Shown here in pieces: positions 25,209-34,654 of a stretch of DNA of 64,000 nucleotides (positions are counted from its first letter, which is position 1; each line of letters starts with the position of its first letter). This DNA comes from Dyella_A ginsengisoli (lineage in GTDB: Bacteria > Pseudomonadota > Gammaproteobacteria > Xanthomonadales > Rhodanobacteraceae). The notes beneath the pieces are model-generated. The model saw nothing but the letters and a program-made list of their open reading frames with translations, searched no databases and had not been told where the DNA came from. Both the position numbers and the translations under genes were made by a program. Where the stretch lies: assembly GCF_044904665.1 (NCBI RefSeq), contig NZ_JADIKM010000006.1, forward strand, positions 248,001 to 312,000, written 5' to 3'.

Positions 25209-27352
25209 GCGCCGCCAAGTCGTTGTTGATCGAGCTGGGCACGGAAGAGCTGCCGCCCAAGGCGCTGGACGAACTGGCCGCCGCGTTCGCGCGCGGCATC
25301 TGCGACGGGCTGGCCCGGCGCGGCATCGACGCCGGCCTCGATGCCGCGCGGACTTTCGCCACGCCGCGTCGTTTGGCCGTCCATATTCCGGCCGTCGCCA
25401 AAGCCCAGCCCGAGCAGACCATCGAGCGCCGCGGCCCGGCGGTGAGCGCCGGCGTGGACGCGGACGGCCAACCGGCCAAGGCGCTGGTCGGCTTCGCACA
25501 GTCCTGCGGGGTCAGCGTGGATGCGCTGGAAAAGCTGGAAACCGACAAGGGTGCGTGGTTCGTCTACCGCTCGGTGAAGCCGGGGCAGCCGGTGGCCGCG
25601 CTGTTGCCGGAGATCGTCGCCGAGGCACTCAAGGCGCTGCCGATCCCCAAGCCGATGCGCTGGGCCGACCACGACTACAGCTTCGTGCGCCCGGTGCACT
25701 GGCTGGTGATGCTGCACGGTTCGGAGATCGTCGACGGCGAGGTGATGGGTCTGACCAGCGGCCGCAAGTCGCGCGGGCATCGCTTCATGCGCCCGCAGCC
25801 GATCCACGTGGTGGACGCCGACAGCTGGGAAGACGCGCTGCTCGCCGCCAAGGTGATCGTGGACCCGGCCGCGCGTCGCGACCGCATTCGCGACGAAGTC
25901 GCCCGTGTCGCCGCTGAGATCGGCGGCACGCCGCGCCTGGACGACGCGCTGCTGGACGAGATCGCCAACCTCACCGAGTGGCCGGTCGCCATCGCCTGCA
26001 CGTTCGAGCGCGAGTTCCTGGCGGTACCGCCGGAGGCGCTGGTCACCACGATGGAAGCGAACCAGAAGTTCGTGCCGGTGTTCGATGCCGAGGGCCGGCT
26101 CACCGAGCATTTCATCGGCATCGCCAATATCGAGTCCAAGGAGCCGTCCGAGATCCGCAAGGGTTACGAGCGCGTGATCCGCCCGCGCTTCGCCGACGCC
26201 AAGTTCTTCTGGGACGAGGATCTGAAGACGCCGCTGGCGGGCTATCAGGAGGCGCTGAAGAACGTCACCTACCAGCAGTCGCTGGGCAGCCTGTGGGACA
26301 AGACCGTGCGCGTGGCCGAGCTGTCGCGCGTGATTGCCAGCCGTGTGGGCGTGGACGCCGGCGCGGCCACCCGCGCCGCCAGCCTGGCCAAGTGCGATCT
26401 GCTGACCCGCATGGTCGGCGAGTTCCCCGAACTGCAGGGCGTGATGGGTCGCTACTACGCCAGCCGCCAGGGCGAACCCGCGGCCGTCGCCGACGCATTG
26501 GACAGCTTCTACCAGCCGCGTTTCGCCGGCGACGCGATCGCCGCCGACGCGGTGGGCCAGGTGGTCGCGGTCGCCGAGCGGCTGGACACGCTGGCTGGCA
26601 TCTTTGCCGTGGGTCTCAAGCCCAGCGGCAGCAAGGATCCGTTCGCGCTGCGTCGCGCCGCGCTGGGTCTGGCGCGCACGCTGGTGGAGGCGGGTCTCGA
26701 ACTCGATCTGCAGGCGGCATTTGCCGAGGCGCTGGAGCTGCTGCCCGAGGCGGCGCTGCAGGCGGGCATCAAGCCGGGCAAGGATGGCCAGGCCGGCGCA
26801 TTCGATGCGGGCGCGCGGCGCACGGCGCTGCAGCGCGAGCTGCACGATTTCGTGCTCGATCGCCTGCGCGGCTACTACGCCGAGCGCGGGTTCGACGGCC
26901 AGTCGTTCGAGGCGGTGCTGGCGGTGGCGCCCGCCAGCCTTGCGGACTTCGACCGCCGCCTCCGTGCCGTGGCTGACTTTTCGCGCCGTCCGGAGGCCAG
27001 CAGCCTCGCCGCGGCGAACAAGCGCGTCGCCAACCTGCTGCGCAAGCAGGCCGAGGAGTCCGGAGCAGTCGCGCTGGCCGATGGCATCGATGCCGCGCGT
27101 TTCGAATTGCCCGCCGAACATGCCTTGGCCGACGCCTTGGCGGCCGCGGATCAGGACAACGCCCGAGCCTGGACCGAGCGCGACTACGGCCGCGTGCTGG
27201 AGCGCCTGGCGCAGCTGCAGGCGCCGGTGGATGCGTTTTTCGACTCGGTGCTGGTGAATGCGCCAGACGCGGCCGTGCGCGCCAATCGTCTCGCGCTGCT
27301 GGCCAGGCTGAAGGACCAGTTCAGCGCGGTCGCGGATATCGCCCTGCTGTAA
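25205..27352 (+). CDS. glyS: Glycyl-tRNA synthetase beta subunit
   Basis: 715 aa. Begins SLLIELGTEELPPKALDEL, the GlyS signature, with the HD-like and tRNA-binding middle and a C-terminal anticodon-binding (DALR-like) domain ending DAAVRANRLALLARLKDQFS. Partner of GlyQ in the heterotetramer. It starts within the glyQ stop codon (ATGA). Full length, no frame break. Confidence 0.98.
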   Translation: MSAAKSLLIELGTEELPPKALDELAAAFARGICDGLARRGIDAGLDAARTFATPRRLAVHIPAVAKAQPEQTIERRGPAVSAGVDADGQPAKALVGFAQSCGVSVDALEKLETDKGAWFVYRSVKPGQPVAALLPEIVAEALKALPIPKPMRWADHDYSFVRPVHWLVMLHGSEIVDGEVMGLTSGRKSRGHRFMRPQPIHVVDADSWEDALLAAKVIVDPAARRDRIRDEVARVAAEIGGTPRLDDALLDEIANLTEWPVAIACTFEREFLAVPPEALVTTMEANQKFVPVFDAEGRLTEHFIGIANIESKEPSEIRKGYERVIRPRFADAKFFWDEDLKTPLAGYQEALKNVTYQQSLGSLWDKTVRVAELSRVIASRVGVDAGAATRAASLAKCDLLTRMVGEFPELQGVMGRYYASRQGEPAAVADALDSFYQPRFAGDAIAADAVGQVVAVAERLDTLAGIFAVGLKPSGSKDPFALRRAALGLARTLVEAGLELDLQAAFAEALELLPEAALQAGIKPGKDGQAGAFDAGARRTALQRELHDFVLDRLRGYYAERGFDGQSFEAVLAVAPASLADFDRRLRAVADFSRRPEASSLAAANKRVANLLRKQAEESGAVALADGIDAARFELPAEHALADALAAADQDNARAWTERDYGRVLERLAQLQAPVDAFFDSVLVNAPDAAVRANRLALLARLKDQFSAVADIALL

Positions 27353-27358
27353 ACGAAC

Positions 27359-27401
27359 GCGGGGCCGGCACAGGGGGCGTCACCCCTTGCGCCGGCCCCG
27401 C
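27359..27401. terminator. Hairpin between convergent glyS and HTH regulator genes
   Basis: gcggggccggc (27359-27369) pairs with gccggccccgc (27391-27401), with a second small stem (ggggg/ccccc) in the loop. No T-run on either strand, so termination is probable rather than certain. Confidence 0.5.
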
Positions 27402-27412
27402 GGATCGACGGC

Positions 27413-28045
27413 TCAGGCGATCGCGTCGCGGCGCAGGCGCATTGCCAGTCGCTGCTGGAACGCAAGCAGGGCTCCAGCGTCGATCTGCGTGCCGCCCGGC
27501 CCCATGATTTCGTAAAGCTCGCCGAGCAGCCGTTCGTGCTCCGCGGTCCCGAGCTCACTACCGGACAGCGACAGGTTGGCGCGAAGAATGGCGCGGGCCG
27601 CATCCAGCCGCCGGGTGTCGGCCACCCGCACCACCGATGTCTCATCCAGGGCCGCGATGGTGGTCGTGGCGGTGCCGCCACGGCTGCGGTTTTCCCGGGC
27701 CTCGCTGGTGGTCTGATCTTCGCCCGGGCCGCTGCGCGGCTCCGGCTGGATGGCGCCTTCACCGGCCACCAGCCATACCAGCGAAATCCCCAGCGTGCGG
27801 GCCAGCGTAACGCAGCGGGCGCGCGACGGATCGCTGTTGCCGTCGCGCCAGCTGCGCACCACGCCCTCCGAAAAGCCGCACATGCGGGCGATCTCGGTAG
27901 CACTGCCCACGCGCTGGATCAGCAGCCGGATGCGGTCGGCGAAGCTGTTGCCGGGGCCGGTCGCGTCGCTGGTGACGGGGTGACTGATCGATGCGGCCTG
28001 CGCGAGTGCGGCGTGAGGCATTGCAGGGTGCTGACGAGAATTCAT
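27413..28045 (-). CDS. HTH (XRE/phage-repressor-like) transcriptional regulator
   Basis: 210 aa. A helix-turn-helix at residues ~35-80 reads RIRLLIQRVGSATEIARMCG then FSEGVVRSWRDGNSDPSRAR, followed by TLARTLGISLVWLVAGEG. This layout (HTH then 'WLxxGEG') is typical of CI/C2-type phage and bacterial XRE regulators. A Gly/Pro/Arg-rich linker (~85-115) leads to a C-terminal helical domain of ~80 residues (VVRVADTRRLDAARAILRAN ... GALLAFQQRLAMRLRRD) that I do not recognise and which may oligomerise. The ATG at 28045 is taken as start; the frame is open further upstream. No peptidase (S24) domain is present, so it is not a LexA-like self-cleaving repressor. Confidence 0.8.
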   Translation of the reverse strand: MNSRQHPAMPHAALAQAASISHPVTSDATGPGNSFADRIRLLIQRVGSATEIARMCGFSEGVVRSWRDGNSDPSRARCVTLARTLGISLVWLVAGEGAIQPEPRSGPGEDQTTSEARENRSRGGTATTTIAALDETSVVRVADTRRLDAARAILRANLSLSGSELGTAEHERLLGELYEIMGPGGTQIDAGALLAFQQRLAMRLRRDAIA

Positions 28046-28361
28046 GGGCGTGCCTGGGGGGAAAAGTACCGCCGTGCGCGATCCGGGCGCCAGCCGCGGC
28101 AACGGTGAGAGGGAACACTGCCTGACGTTATAAAATAGCTCGGTCAAAGTGTCGCGAATCTTTCGTCTGCCGGCCCATGTTTCTGTCGACGCATGCTGTC
28201 TGCGTTAGAGGGGGCCGCATGGGCGGGGTCATCGAGTCGCTTGACTTTTCCCCTTCATGCTTTATCGGCTAAGCTTGACCACTTCCCCCGCGGTGCTTTG
28301 CGTGGCGCGTCGCGTCAGGCGAGGTTCGTGCCCGTTAAAGATCGTTTGATGAGGTTCCACG
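28046..28361. promoter_or_regulatory. 316-bp divergent intergenic region (HTH regulator / YbaY-like lipoprotein)
   Basis: No gene is seen. An AT-rich patch gttataaaatagc (28128-28140) is the likeliest promoter core for the leftward regulator gene. TTGACT at 28241-28246 is a good -35 for the rightward lipoprotein gene, but the -10 region 16-17 bases on (tatcgg) is poor. Operator sites of the regulator could lie here. Confidence 0.35.
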
Positions 28362-29258
28362 ATGCGCAAGGTAATTTGGTCGCTGGTTTCGGTGGCTGCG
28401 CTGGCGATGGCCGGCTGCAACAGCTCTTCTTCACCCCAGCAGGCGCCGGGCAAGGCCGATGACGGCGCTGCCGCCACCGCCGCGCCGCAGGCGGGCAACA
28501 AGGTGACTGGCCAGATCACCCTGCGCGAACCGGCCCAGCTGTCGCCGCAGGCGAAGCTGGAGATCAGCCTGGTGGACGTCTCCGCCGCCTCGGCCGGCAC
28601 CACCGCGGATGCGACGGCCACCCCGTCCGCAGCGCCGGCGCCGCTGGCAACCAAGACGATCTCGCCGGTGGGTGCGTTCCCGGTCAGCTTCGAGCTGGAA
28701 TTCAATCCGGCCGACGTGAACCCGAACAATCTCTACGTGGTGAAGGCCAATCTGGTCGATGGCGACCGCACCTACGAGATGCCGCTGCAGGCGCCGGTGC
28801 TGACCAAGGGCGCCAGCAACCAGGTCAGCATCCAGCTGGTGGCCCAGCAGACCCCCGCCGAGAAGGATCTGGCCGCGTTCGAGGATCTGAAGAAGCAGAT
28901 CGGCGGCATGAAGATCAAATCCGGCACCAAGCTGGAGAAGGATGCCTCGCGCGGCTGGCAGGTCTTCCGCAAGGACGGGCAGGTGCAGTTCATCCGCGAG
29001 CAGGTCGATTACGGCGACAAGGGCTTCACCGAGACCGACTACGCCTACAAGACCGGCAAGGCCTGGGTCGCCGTGCAGCAGAAGAAGTCCAGCAAGGACG
29101 CCAAGCCGAATGCCACCGAGCGCGTGAGCTGGGACGTGGACGGCAAGCCGGTGCTCAAGCAGGTGGTGAGCGGCGGCAAGACCAGCGACCTGTCGGATGA
29201 CGAGGCGGCCAGCCTGAAGGGCCAGGCCGAGGCGATCCTGAAGCTCGCCGGCAAGTAA
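28362..29258 (+). CDS. YbaY-like lipoprotein with extra C-terminal domain
   Basis: 298 aa. Lipoprotein signal ends in AMAGC (Cys19). Residues ~47-160 match the YbaY pattern: VTGQITLREPAQLSPQAKLE, a disordered Ala/Thr insert, then FPVSFELEFNPADVNPNNLY and VVKANLVDGDRTYEM. YbaY-type domains are small beta-sandwich lipoproteins once annotated as type III secretion chaperones; their real role is unknown. The C-terminal ~120 residues (IGGMKIKSGTKLEKDASRGW ... WDVDGKPVLKQVVSGGKTS) form a second domain that I do not recognise. It ends in a bidirectional terminator. Confidence 0.82.
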   Translation: MRKVIWSLVSVAALAMAGCNSSSSPQQAPGKADDGAAATAAPQAGNKVTGQITLREPAQLSPQAKLEISLVDVSAASAGTTADATATPSAAPAPLATKTISPVGAFPVSFELEFNPADVNPNNLYVVKANLVDGDRTYEMPLQAPVLTKGASNQVSIQLVAQQTPAEKDLAAFEDLKKQIGGMKIKSGTKLEKDASRGWQVFRKDGQVQFIREQVDYGDKGFTETDYAYKTGKAWVAVQQKKSSKDAKPNATERVSWDVDGKPVLKQVVSGGKTSDLSDDEAASLKGQAEAILKLAGK

Positions 29259-29315
29259 GCGATTCGCGCCGGCTCCTGTACCAGGGGCCGGAACGCCGAA
29301 AGCGGGATACAAAAA

Positions 29316-29344
29316 AGGCCGTCCGCGTCGCGGACGGCCTTTTT
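29316..29344. terminator. Bidirectional rho-independent terminator
   Basis: aggccgtccgc (29316-29326) pairs perfectly with gcggacggcct (29330-29340); six A's precede and five T's follow. It separates the convergent lipoprotein and esterase genes. Confidence 0.92.
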
Positions 29345-29363
29345 CATGCGCGGGGCGGATGGA

Positions 29364-31214
29364 TCAGAACGCGACCTTGAAACCCAGGTTCACGCTGTTG
29401 TCCTTCTGCGTGCTGTCGCTGAAGCGGCTGTTGACCGCGATCCAGCTGGTCACGCTGGGCGTGAGCTGCGCCGACAGGCCGATGTTGGCGCTGCCCCAAG
29501 TCTTGTCCGGCGTGTAGCCCGACAGCGCGAAGCTGCCGCCCATGCTGCTGAGGCCGGCGCGCACGCTGCGCGGATCGGCCTTGCCGTCGTGGTTCCACGC
29601 CAGCTCGACGAACGGCGCCATCTGCAGGTCGTTGACCTTCCACGAACCCATCAGGCGCCAGCCCAGCGAGCTGATCAGCGCATCGCGCTGCTGGCGGCCG
29701 AAGTACATCGCGGTGGAGTCGTTGCCACCCTCGGTGTAACCGTTGACCTTGATCGACTGCCATTCCACGTGGGCGAATGGGCCGGTCTTGAGCGACTGCC
29801 CCATGTTGAACCACCAGCCACCCTCGACGCCGCCGCCCAGGTGCGAGCCGTCGGCCTTGCCGCTCTCGATGCGCAGCGACGGGCCGAGCTGGATGCGGCG
29901 CTCGATGTCCTTGAAGTTGGACTGGCCGAAGCTGGCGAAGCCGCCCACGTAGCCGCCGCCGTTGCTGTACACGCCGAACAGCTGGCCGGAGATGTCCTGC
30001 AGCTTGTAGCCGCCGCCATTGCCCTTGAAGTCGGCCTTGCTCTGGCCGATGCCCAGCGACACGCCCACCGTGGTGTGCTCGCTGGTGCGCACGTCGGCGC
30101 CGAGCGTCAGGTTGACGTTGTCGCTGCTGGTCTTGGGCGTGCTGCTGGTGCCGTCGAAGCGCTGCTGGCCGTAGTCGATGGCGGCGAACATGCGCGTCTC
30201 GCTGCCCTGGCTGTCGGCGAGCATCTCGTTGCGGATCGCCCGGTACTGCGCCGCGGACGACGCCAGCGGCGCCTCGCCCAGCAGCGAGATCTGTCCAGGC
30301 GCGGCCAGCTCAGCCAACACCACCTGCGAGAGCAGGCGATGTGCTGCGGTGGTGGGGTGCACGCCGTCGGCAAACAGGTAGCTCTCGTCGGTGCCGGCCG
30401 CGTAGGTGTACGGCAGGCCCGAGCCCGCGGGGCCGCACTGCACCGAGCTGGCCGCCAGGCCGCAGGCGGCGTCGGTGACGTTGCTGAAGCCGAACGCGGC
30501 GGGGTTGGCGACGACCTCGTTGATCAGCCCGTAGGTGTTCACCGGCACCACGTTGAGACCCTGGCTGCTCAGCTGCGACAGGCCGCTGCTCAGCGTGCTG
30601 TTGTAGAGCACGGCCAACTGCGTGGCGCCCGCAGAAGCCGCGGCGCCCTGGGCGGCGGCTGATGGCGTCTTGCCGAGGTCCGGCAGGTTGTACACCACCA
30701 CGTAGTTGGCGCCGGCGGCCTTGAGCTGGCCGAGCATGCCCACTTCGGTGATCGCTGCATTGGCGGTACCGGTGGCCAGCACGGTCGAATCGGTCGAGGT
30801 GCCCGTCAGGTAAAAGATGTCGTTCGCGCCGCCCCACACCTGGTAGAGGGCGTTCGGATCGGCCTGCCCGCCGGTGGCGGTGAGATACATGCCCAGCTGC
30901 TGCGGCAGGGTGGGGACGGCCGCCACGTTGTTGACCAGGCCTGCGCCGCCCCACGCGAAGTCGGTGCCACCGGCCAGCGAGGCGGTGATCGGATGGCCGA
31001 TGCCATCTGCAACCAGCTCGGCGGCGGTCTTGCCCGGGTTGGTGGTGAAGCGCAGCGGCGGCTGGATCTGCGGTGCAGTGGCGAGCGAGATGTTGCCGGC
31101 GTCGCTCAGGCTGTCGCCGAACACGACGACCTGGCTGAAATCGGTGGCGCTGGCAGCCTGGCTGGCCAGCAGGCCGGCGACGATGGCGCCGGCGAGAAGA
31201 CGGGTACGGGGCAT
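29364..31214 (-). CDS. GDSL-type esterase/lipase autotransporter (EstA-like)
   Basis: 616 aa type V secreted esterase. Signal peptide (cleavage near ASA-TDFS, ~23), then a GDSL/SGNH passenger: block I FGDSLSDAGN with nucleophile Ser35, block III GGAND (VWGGANDIFYL), and block V DGVHPT carrying the Asp/His. The C-terminal ~290 residues form an autotransporter beta-barrel with alternating strands ending in aromatic Phe (NSVNLGFKVAF). The passenger should be displayed on the outer membrane as a surface esterase, as in Pseudomonas EstA. AGGAG precedes the ATG. Confidence 0.95.
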   Translation of the reverse strand: MPRTRLLAGAIVAGLLASQAASATDFSQVVVFGDSLSDAGNISLATAPQIQPPLRFTTNPGKTAAELVADGIGHPITASLAGGTDFAWGGAGLVNNVAAVPTLPQQLGMYLTATGGQADPNALYQVWGGANDIFYLTGTSTDSTVLATGTANAAITEVGMLGQLKAAGANYVVVYNLPDLGKTPSAAAQGAAASAGATQLAVLYNSTLSSGLSQLSSQGLNVVPVNTYGLINEVVANPAAFGFSNVTDAACGLAASSVQCGPAGSGLPYTYAAGTDESYLFADGVHPTTAAHRLLSQVVLAELAAPGQISLLGEAPLASSAAQYRAIRNEMLADSQGSETRMFAAIDYGQQRFDGTSSTPKTSSDNVNLTLGADVRTSEHTTVGVSLGIGQSKADFKGNGGGYKLQDISGQLFGVYSNGGGYVGGFASFGQSNFKDIERRIQLGPSLRIESGKADGSHLGGGVEGGWWFNMGQSLKTGPFAHVEWQSIKVNGYTEGGNDSTAMYFGRQQRDALISSLGWRLMGSWKVNDLQMAPFVELAWNHDGKADPRSVRAGLSSMGGSFALSGYTPDKTWGSANIGLSAQLTPSVTSWIAVNSRFSDSTQKDNSVNLGFKVAF

Positions 31215-31332
31215 GTTGTTGGAGCTCCTGGGCCTGGGTGGCTTGTTATGACCGAGTTACGGTAATCCACTCCATACCGGAGCGCATGCTGCGTTGCATC
31301 GCAAGCGGGCAGACCACTCCGGTGAAGCGGTT

Positions 31333-33663
31333 TCAGCGCTGTTTGGCGCGCAGTAGCGCGTCGGCGAAGGCACTGTTGGCGGGCGGTGCGGCGGGCTTGG
31401 GCGCGCCGCCGCCGGGCCGCGGTCCGCGGTTGTCGCGGCGTGGTTCGGTGGCGCCGGCGGCTGGTCGGGCGCGACTCTGGCCCGGCTCGTCATCCAGCCG
31501 CATCGACAGGCCGATGCGCTGGCGCGGCAGGTCGACCTCCATCACCTTGACCTTGACGATGTCGCCGGCCTTCACCGCATCGCGCGGATCCTTGACGAAG
31601 GTGTGCGACAGCGCCGACACGTGCACCAGCCCGTCCTGGTGCACGCCGATGTCGACGAAGGCACCGAACGCGGCGACGTTGGTGACGCGGCCCTCGAGGA
31701 TCATGCCGGGGCGCAGGTCCTTCACGTCCTCCACGCCCTCGGCGAAGCTCGGCGCCACGAAGCTCGGGCGCGGATCGCGGCCGGGCTTTTCGAGCTCCTT
31801 GAGGATGTCGCGCACGGTCGGCACGCCGAACTGCTCGTCGGTGAACTGCTCGGCCTTGAGGCCGCGAAGGAAGCCGGTGTCGCCGATGATGTTGCGCACC
31901 TCGCGGCCGCACTGGGCGATGATCCGCTCGACTACCGGATAGGCCTCCGGGTGCACCGCGCTGGCGTCCAGCGGGTTGTCGCCGTTGGGTACGCGCAGGA
32001 AGCCGGCGCACTGCTCGAACGCCTTGTCGCCCAGCCGCGGCACCTTCAGCAGCGCCTTGCGGTTGGGAAACGGGCCGTTCGCGTCGCGGTGCTTGACCAC
32101 GTTCTCGGCGACCGACGGACTGAGGCCGGCCACGCGCGAGAGCAGGGCGGCCGAGGCGGTGTTCACGTCCACGCCGACGGCATTCACGCAGTCCTCCACA
32201 CGAGCATCCAGCGCGCGCGCCAGCTTCACCTGGTTGACGTCGTGCTGGTACTGGCCCACGCCGATCGCCTTGGGTTCGATCTTCACCAGCTCGGCCAGCG
32301 GGTCCTGCAGGCGGCGGGCGATCGACACGGCGCCGCGCAGGCTCACGTCCAGGTCGGGGAATTCCTTCGCGGCAGTCTCGGAGGCCGAGTACACCGAGGC
32401 GCCGGCCTCGCTGACGACTACCTTCGACAGCTTGTGCTCGGGATGGCTCTTGGCCAGGCCCTTGATCAGCTCGCCGGCCAGCTTGTCGGTCTCGCGCGAG
32501 GCGGTGCCGTTGCCGATCGCGATCAGGTCCACGCCGTGCTTCTGGCACAGGCGGGCGAGGGCGGCCAGCGACTCGTTCCACTGCCGGCGCGGTTCGTGCG
32601 GGTAGATGGTGTCGGTCGCCAGCAGCTTGCCGGTGGCGTCGACCACGGCCACCTTGACGCCGGTGCGGATACCCGGGTCCAGGCCCATGACGGTCTTGGC
32701 GCCGGCCGGAGCAGCCAGCATCAAGTCCTTGAGGTTGTCGCCGAACACGCGGATCGCCTCGTCCTCGGCGCCTTCGCGCACGCGGCCGAACAGATCCAGC
32801 GTGAGGTGCAGATGCAGCTTCACCCGCCAGGTCAGGCGCACCGTCTCGCGCAGCCACGCGTCGGCGGCGCGGCCGCGATCGTGGATGTTGGCGTGCGCGG
32901 CCACGCGGCCCTCGCCCTCGGCATGGCCCTGCTCGGGGTCCAGCGCAGGCGACAGCTCCAGCTCGATCACGCCTTCGTTGCGCGCGCGCATCAGCGCCAG
33001 CAGGCGGTGCGAGGGGATCTTGCCGATCAGCTCGACGTGGTCGAAGTAGTCGCGGAACTTGGCGCCCTCGTTCTCCTTGCCAGCGACCACCTTGGCGCGG
33101 ATCTGCCCCTTGTCCCACAGCCAGTTGCGCAGCTCGCCGACCAGGGCGGCATCCTCGGCGATGGACTCCATCAGGATCGCGCGGGCACCGTCGAGCGCGG
33201 CGCGCACGTCCGCCACGCCCTTGTCGGCGTCGATGAAATCGGCGGCGAAGCTTTCCGGATCGCGCGTGGGATCTTCACGCAGCGCCAGCGCCAGCGGCTC
33301 CAGGCCGGCTTCGCGGGCGATCTGTGCCTTGGTGCGGCGCTTGGGCTTGTAGGGCAGGTAGAGGTCTTCCAGCCGCGCCTTGGTGTCGGCGGCGAGCAGG
33401 TCGCCTTTCAGTGCGTCGGTGAGCTTGCCCTGTTCCTCGATGCTGGCCAGCACGGCGGCGCGGCGGTCTTCCAGTTCGCGCAGGTAGCGCAGGCGCTCTT
33501 CCAGCAGGCGCAGCTGGGTGTCATCCAATCCGCCGGTGACTTCCTTGCGGTAGCGCGCGATGAACGGCACGGTGGCGCCGCCGTCGAGCAGGTCCACGGC
33601 GGCGCGCACCTGTTCGGCCTTCGCGGCGATGTCCTGGGCAATGCGTTGTTCGATGCTGAGCAT
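31333..33663 (-). CDS. tex: Tex family RNA-binding transcription accessory protein
   Basis: 776 aa. Domain order: N-terminal Tex_N helical domain (IEQRIAQDIAAK, GATVPFIARYRKEVTGGLDD), YqgF-like RNase H fold (VMGLDPGIRTGVKVAVVD), helix-hairpin-helix (VDVNTASAALLSRVAGLSPS), and a C-terminal S1 domain (GMILEGRVTNVAAFGAFVDI, then HVSALS). A disordered Arg/Pro/Gly tail follows (GATEPRRDNRGPRPGGG). The start ATG 33663 begins the conserved N-terminus MLSIEQRIAQ. Tex modulates transcription and RNA stability in the cytoplasm. Confidence 0.97.
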   Translation of the reverse strand: MLSIEQRIAQDIAAKAEQVRAAVDLLDGGATVPFIARYRKEVTGGLDDTQLRLLEERLRYLRELEDRRAAVLASIEEQGKLTDALKGDLLAADTKARLEDLYLPYKPKRRTKAQIAREAGLEPLALALREDPTRDPESFAADFIDADKGVADVRAALDGARAILMESIAEDAALVGELRNWLWDKGQIRAKVVAGKENEGAKFRDYFDHVELIGKIPSHRLLALMRARNEGVIELELSPALDPEQGHAEGEGRVAAHANIHDRGRAADAWLRETVRLTWRVKLHLHLTLDLFGRVREGAEDEAIRVFGDNLKDLMLAAPAGAKTVMGLDPGIRTGVKVAVVDATGKLLATDTIYPHEPRRQWNESLAALARLCQKHGVDLIAIGNGTASRETDKLAGELIKGLAKSHPEHKLSKVVVSEAGASVYSASETAAKEFPDLDVSLRGAVSIARRLQDPLAELVKIEPKAIGVGQYQHDVNQVKLARALDARVEDCVNAVGVDVNTASAALLSRVAGLSPSVAENVVKHRDANGPFPNRKALLKVPRLGDKAFEQCAGFLRVPNGDNPLDASAVHPEAYPVVERIIAQCGREVRNIIGDTGFLRGLKAEQFTDEQFGVPTVRDILKELEKPGRDPRPSFVAPSFAEGVEDVKDLRPGMILEGRVTNVAAFGAFVDIGVHQDGLVHVSALSHTFVKDPRDAVKAGDIVKVKVMEVDLPRQRIGLSMRLDDEPGQSRARPAAGATEPRRDNRGPRPGGGAPKPAAPPANSAFADALLRAKQR

Positions 33664-33766
33664 GGTCGAGCGTGATTTCCTGGGCTGGGGCGCAGCGCGC
33701 CGTCGAAAGCAGAACTGACCGCCGATCATAGCAAGCGGCCAGGAGCGGTCCGATGCATGCGGCAGC

Positions 33767-33795
33767 AAAGAAAACGCCGCGGCAGGCCGCGGCGT
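33767..33795 (-). terminator. Rho-independent terminator (minus strand)
   Basis: acgccgcgg (33774-33782) pairs with ccgcggcgt (33787-33795) across 4 bases. On the minus strand it is followed by TTTTCTTT. It faces leftward, just upstream of tex and downstream (left) of the RDD gene, so it ends the RDD-gene transcript. Confidence 0.85.
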
Positions 33796-33817
33796 CGGAA
33801 GTACGTAAGGAGGCTGG

Positions 33818-34588
33818 TCAGGCGTCGAAGCGGCCCGGCGCGCTGCCTTCCTTCCTCGCGTCGTGTTGCTGGAATTCAGACGCGCGGCCGTTCAGCACCA
33901 GCGTGCTGGCCACCATGTCGTGCAGCGCCTGCTTGCGGCTGGTCCAGCCGGCCATCAGAAAGCCGAAGCCCAGCGTAAACACGCTGAGGAACTTCGCCGG
34001 ATAACGGCCGAGCGCGCGCGGGAGGCTGATGCGCGCGCCGTGCAGGTCGGTAACCCGGATGCCGAGGGCGAGCTTGCCCAGCGTGCCCTGCCAGGCCGAG
34101 CTCTCGCAGAATGCAAAGTACATCCAGGCCACCAGGGCCACGACCAGGTTGGCGGTGCTGACCTCGGAAAGGAAATGACGGTAGGCGTCGAGCACGGCCG
34201 TGACGTTGGTGCCGGCTGCCTGCACCGCATCGGTCAGCCGGGCCTGGGCAGCGTCTGCTCCCATGGCGCCGGCGATCAGCTTGTTCGGGATGTACAACAC
34301 CAGTGCATCGAGGATGTAAGCGAGCAGGCGCTTCCAGAATCCCGCGTAGTTCTCCAGCGCCACCGTGGTGGTCGGCGGCAGCGGCGCGGCGGCGATCGGC
34401 GGCGGTGTGGCCGCGGCGGGGCGCTGCACTTCCTCGGGAAAAAGCACGGACAGCGGCTGCCAGTCGGCCAGGCCGTCGTGCCAGCCCAGGTCGTCGCCGC
34501 TGGCCTCGCCGCTGCGCAGCCATTGGCGGACGTCCGCTTCCTTGTACGGGCCGTGTCGTTCGCCGTTGCGGCCGATCCAGATATCCAT
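33818..34588 (-). CDS. GYF_2/RDD family membrane protein
   Basis: 256 aa. Residues 1-50 (MDIWIGRNGERHGPYKEADV, DDLGWHDGLADWQPL) form a GYF_2-type domain, common as a cytoplasmic peptide-binding module. After a Pro-rich linker an RDD domain follows (FWKRLLAYILDALVLYI with the Arg and Asp, LGIRVTDLHGARISLPRALGR) with about four membrane helices. RDD proteins are membrane proteins linked to ion/solute transport or lipid-related roles. The ATG at 34588 is chosen because it begins the GYF domain and has GAGG upstream; a longer frame to 34642 is possible. Confidence 0.88.
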   Translation of the reverse strand: MDIWIGRNGERHGPYKEADVRQWLRSGEASGDDLGWHDGLADWQPLSVLFPEEVQRPAAATPPPIAAAPLPPTTTVALENYAGFWKRLLAYILDALVLYIPNKLIAGAMGADAAQARLTDAVQAAGTNVTAVLDAYRHFLSEVSTANLVVALVAWMYFAFCESSAWQGTLGKLALGIRVTDLHGARISLPRALGRYPAKFLSVFTLGFGFLMAGWTSRKQALHDMVASTLVLNGRASEFQQHDARKEGSAPGRFDA

Positions 34589-34654
34589 GCCGGGTGATCC
34601 TCGCGCGTCGATGGCAAAGCGGCATGATGCCATGACGCCCACGGCGCCATGGCA

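Noticed and set aside
28362..29258. Type III secretion component
   Set aside because: YbaY-like proteins were once labelled as type III secretion chaperones, but no type III secretion gene is in the window.
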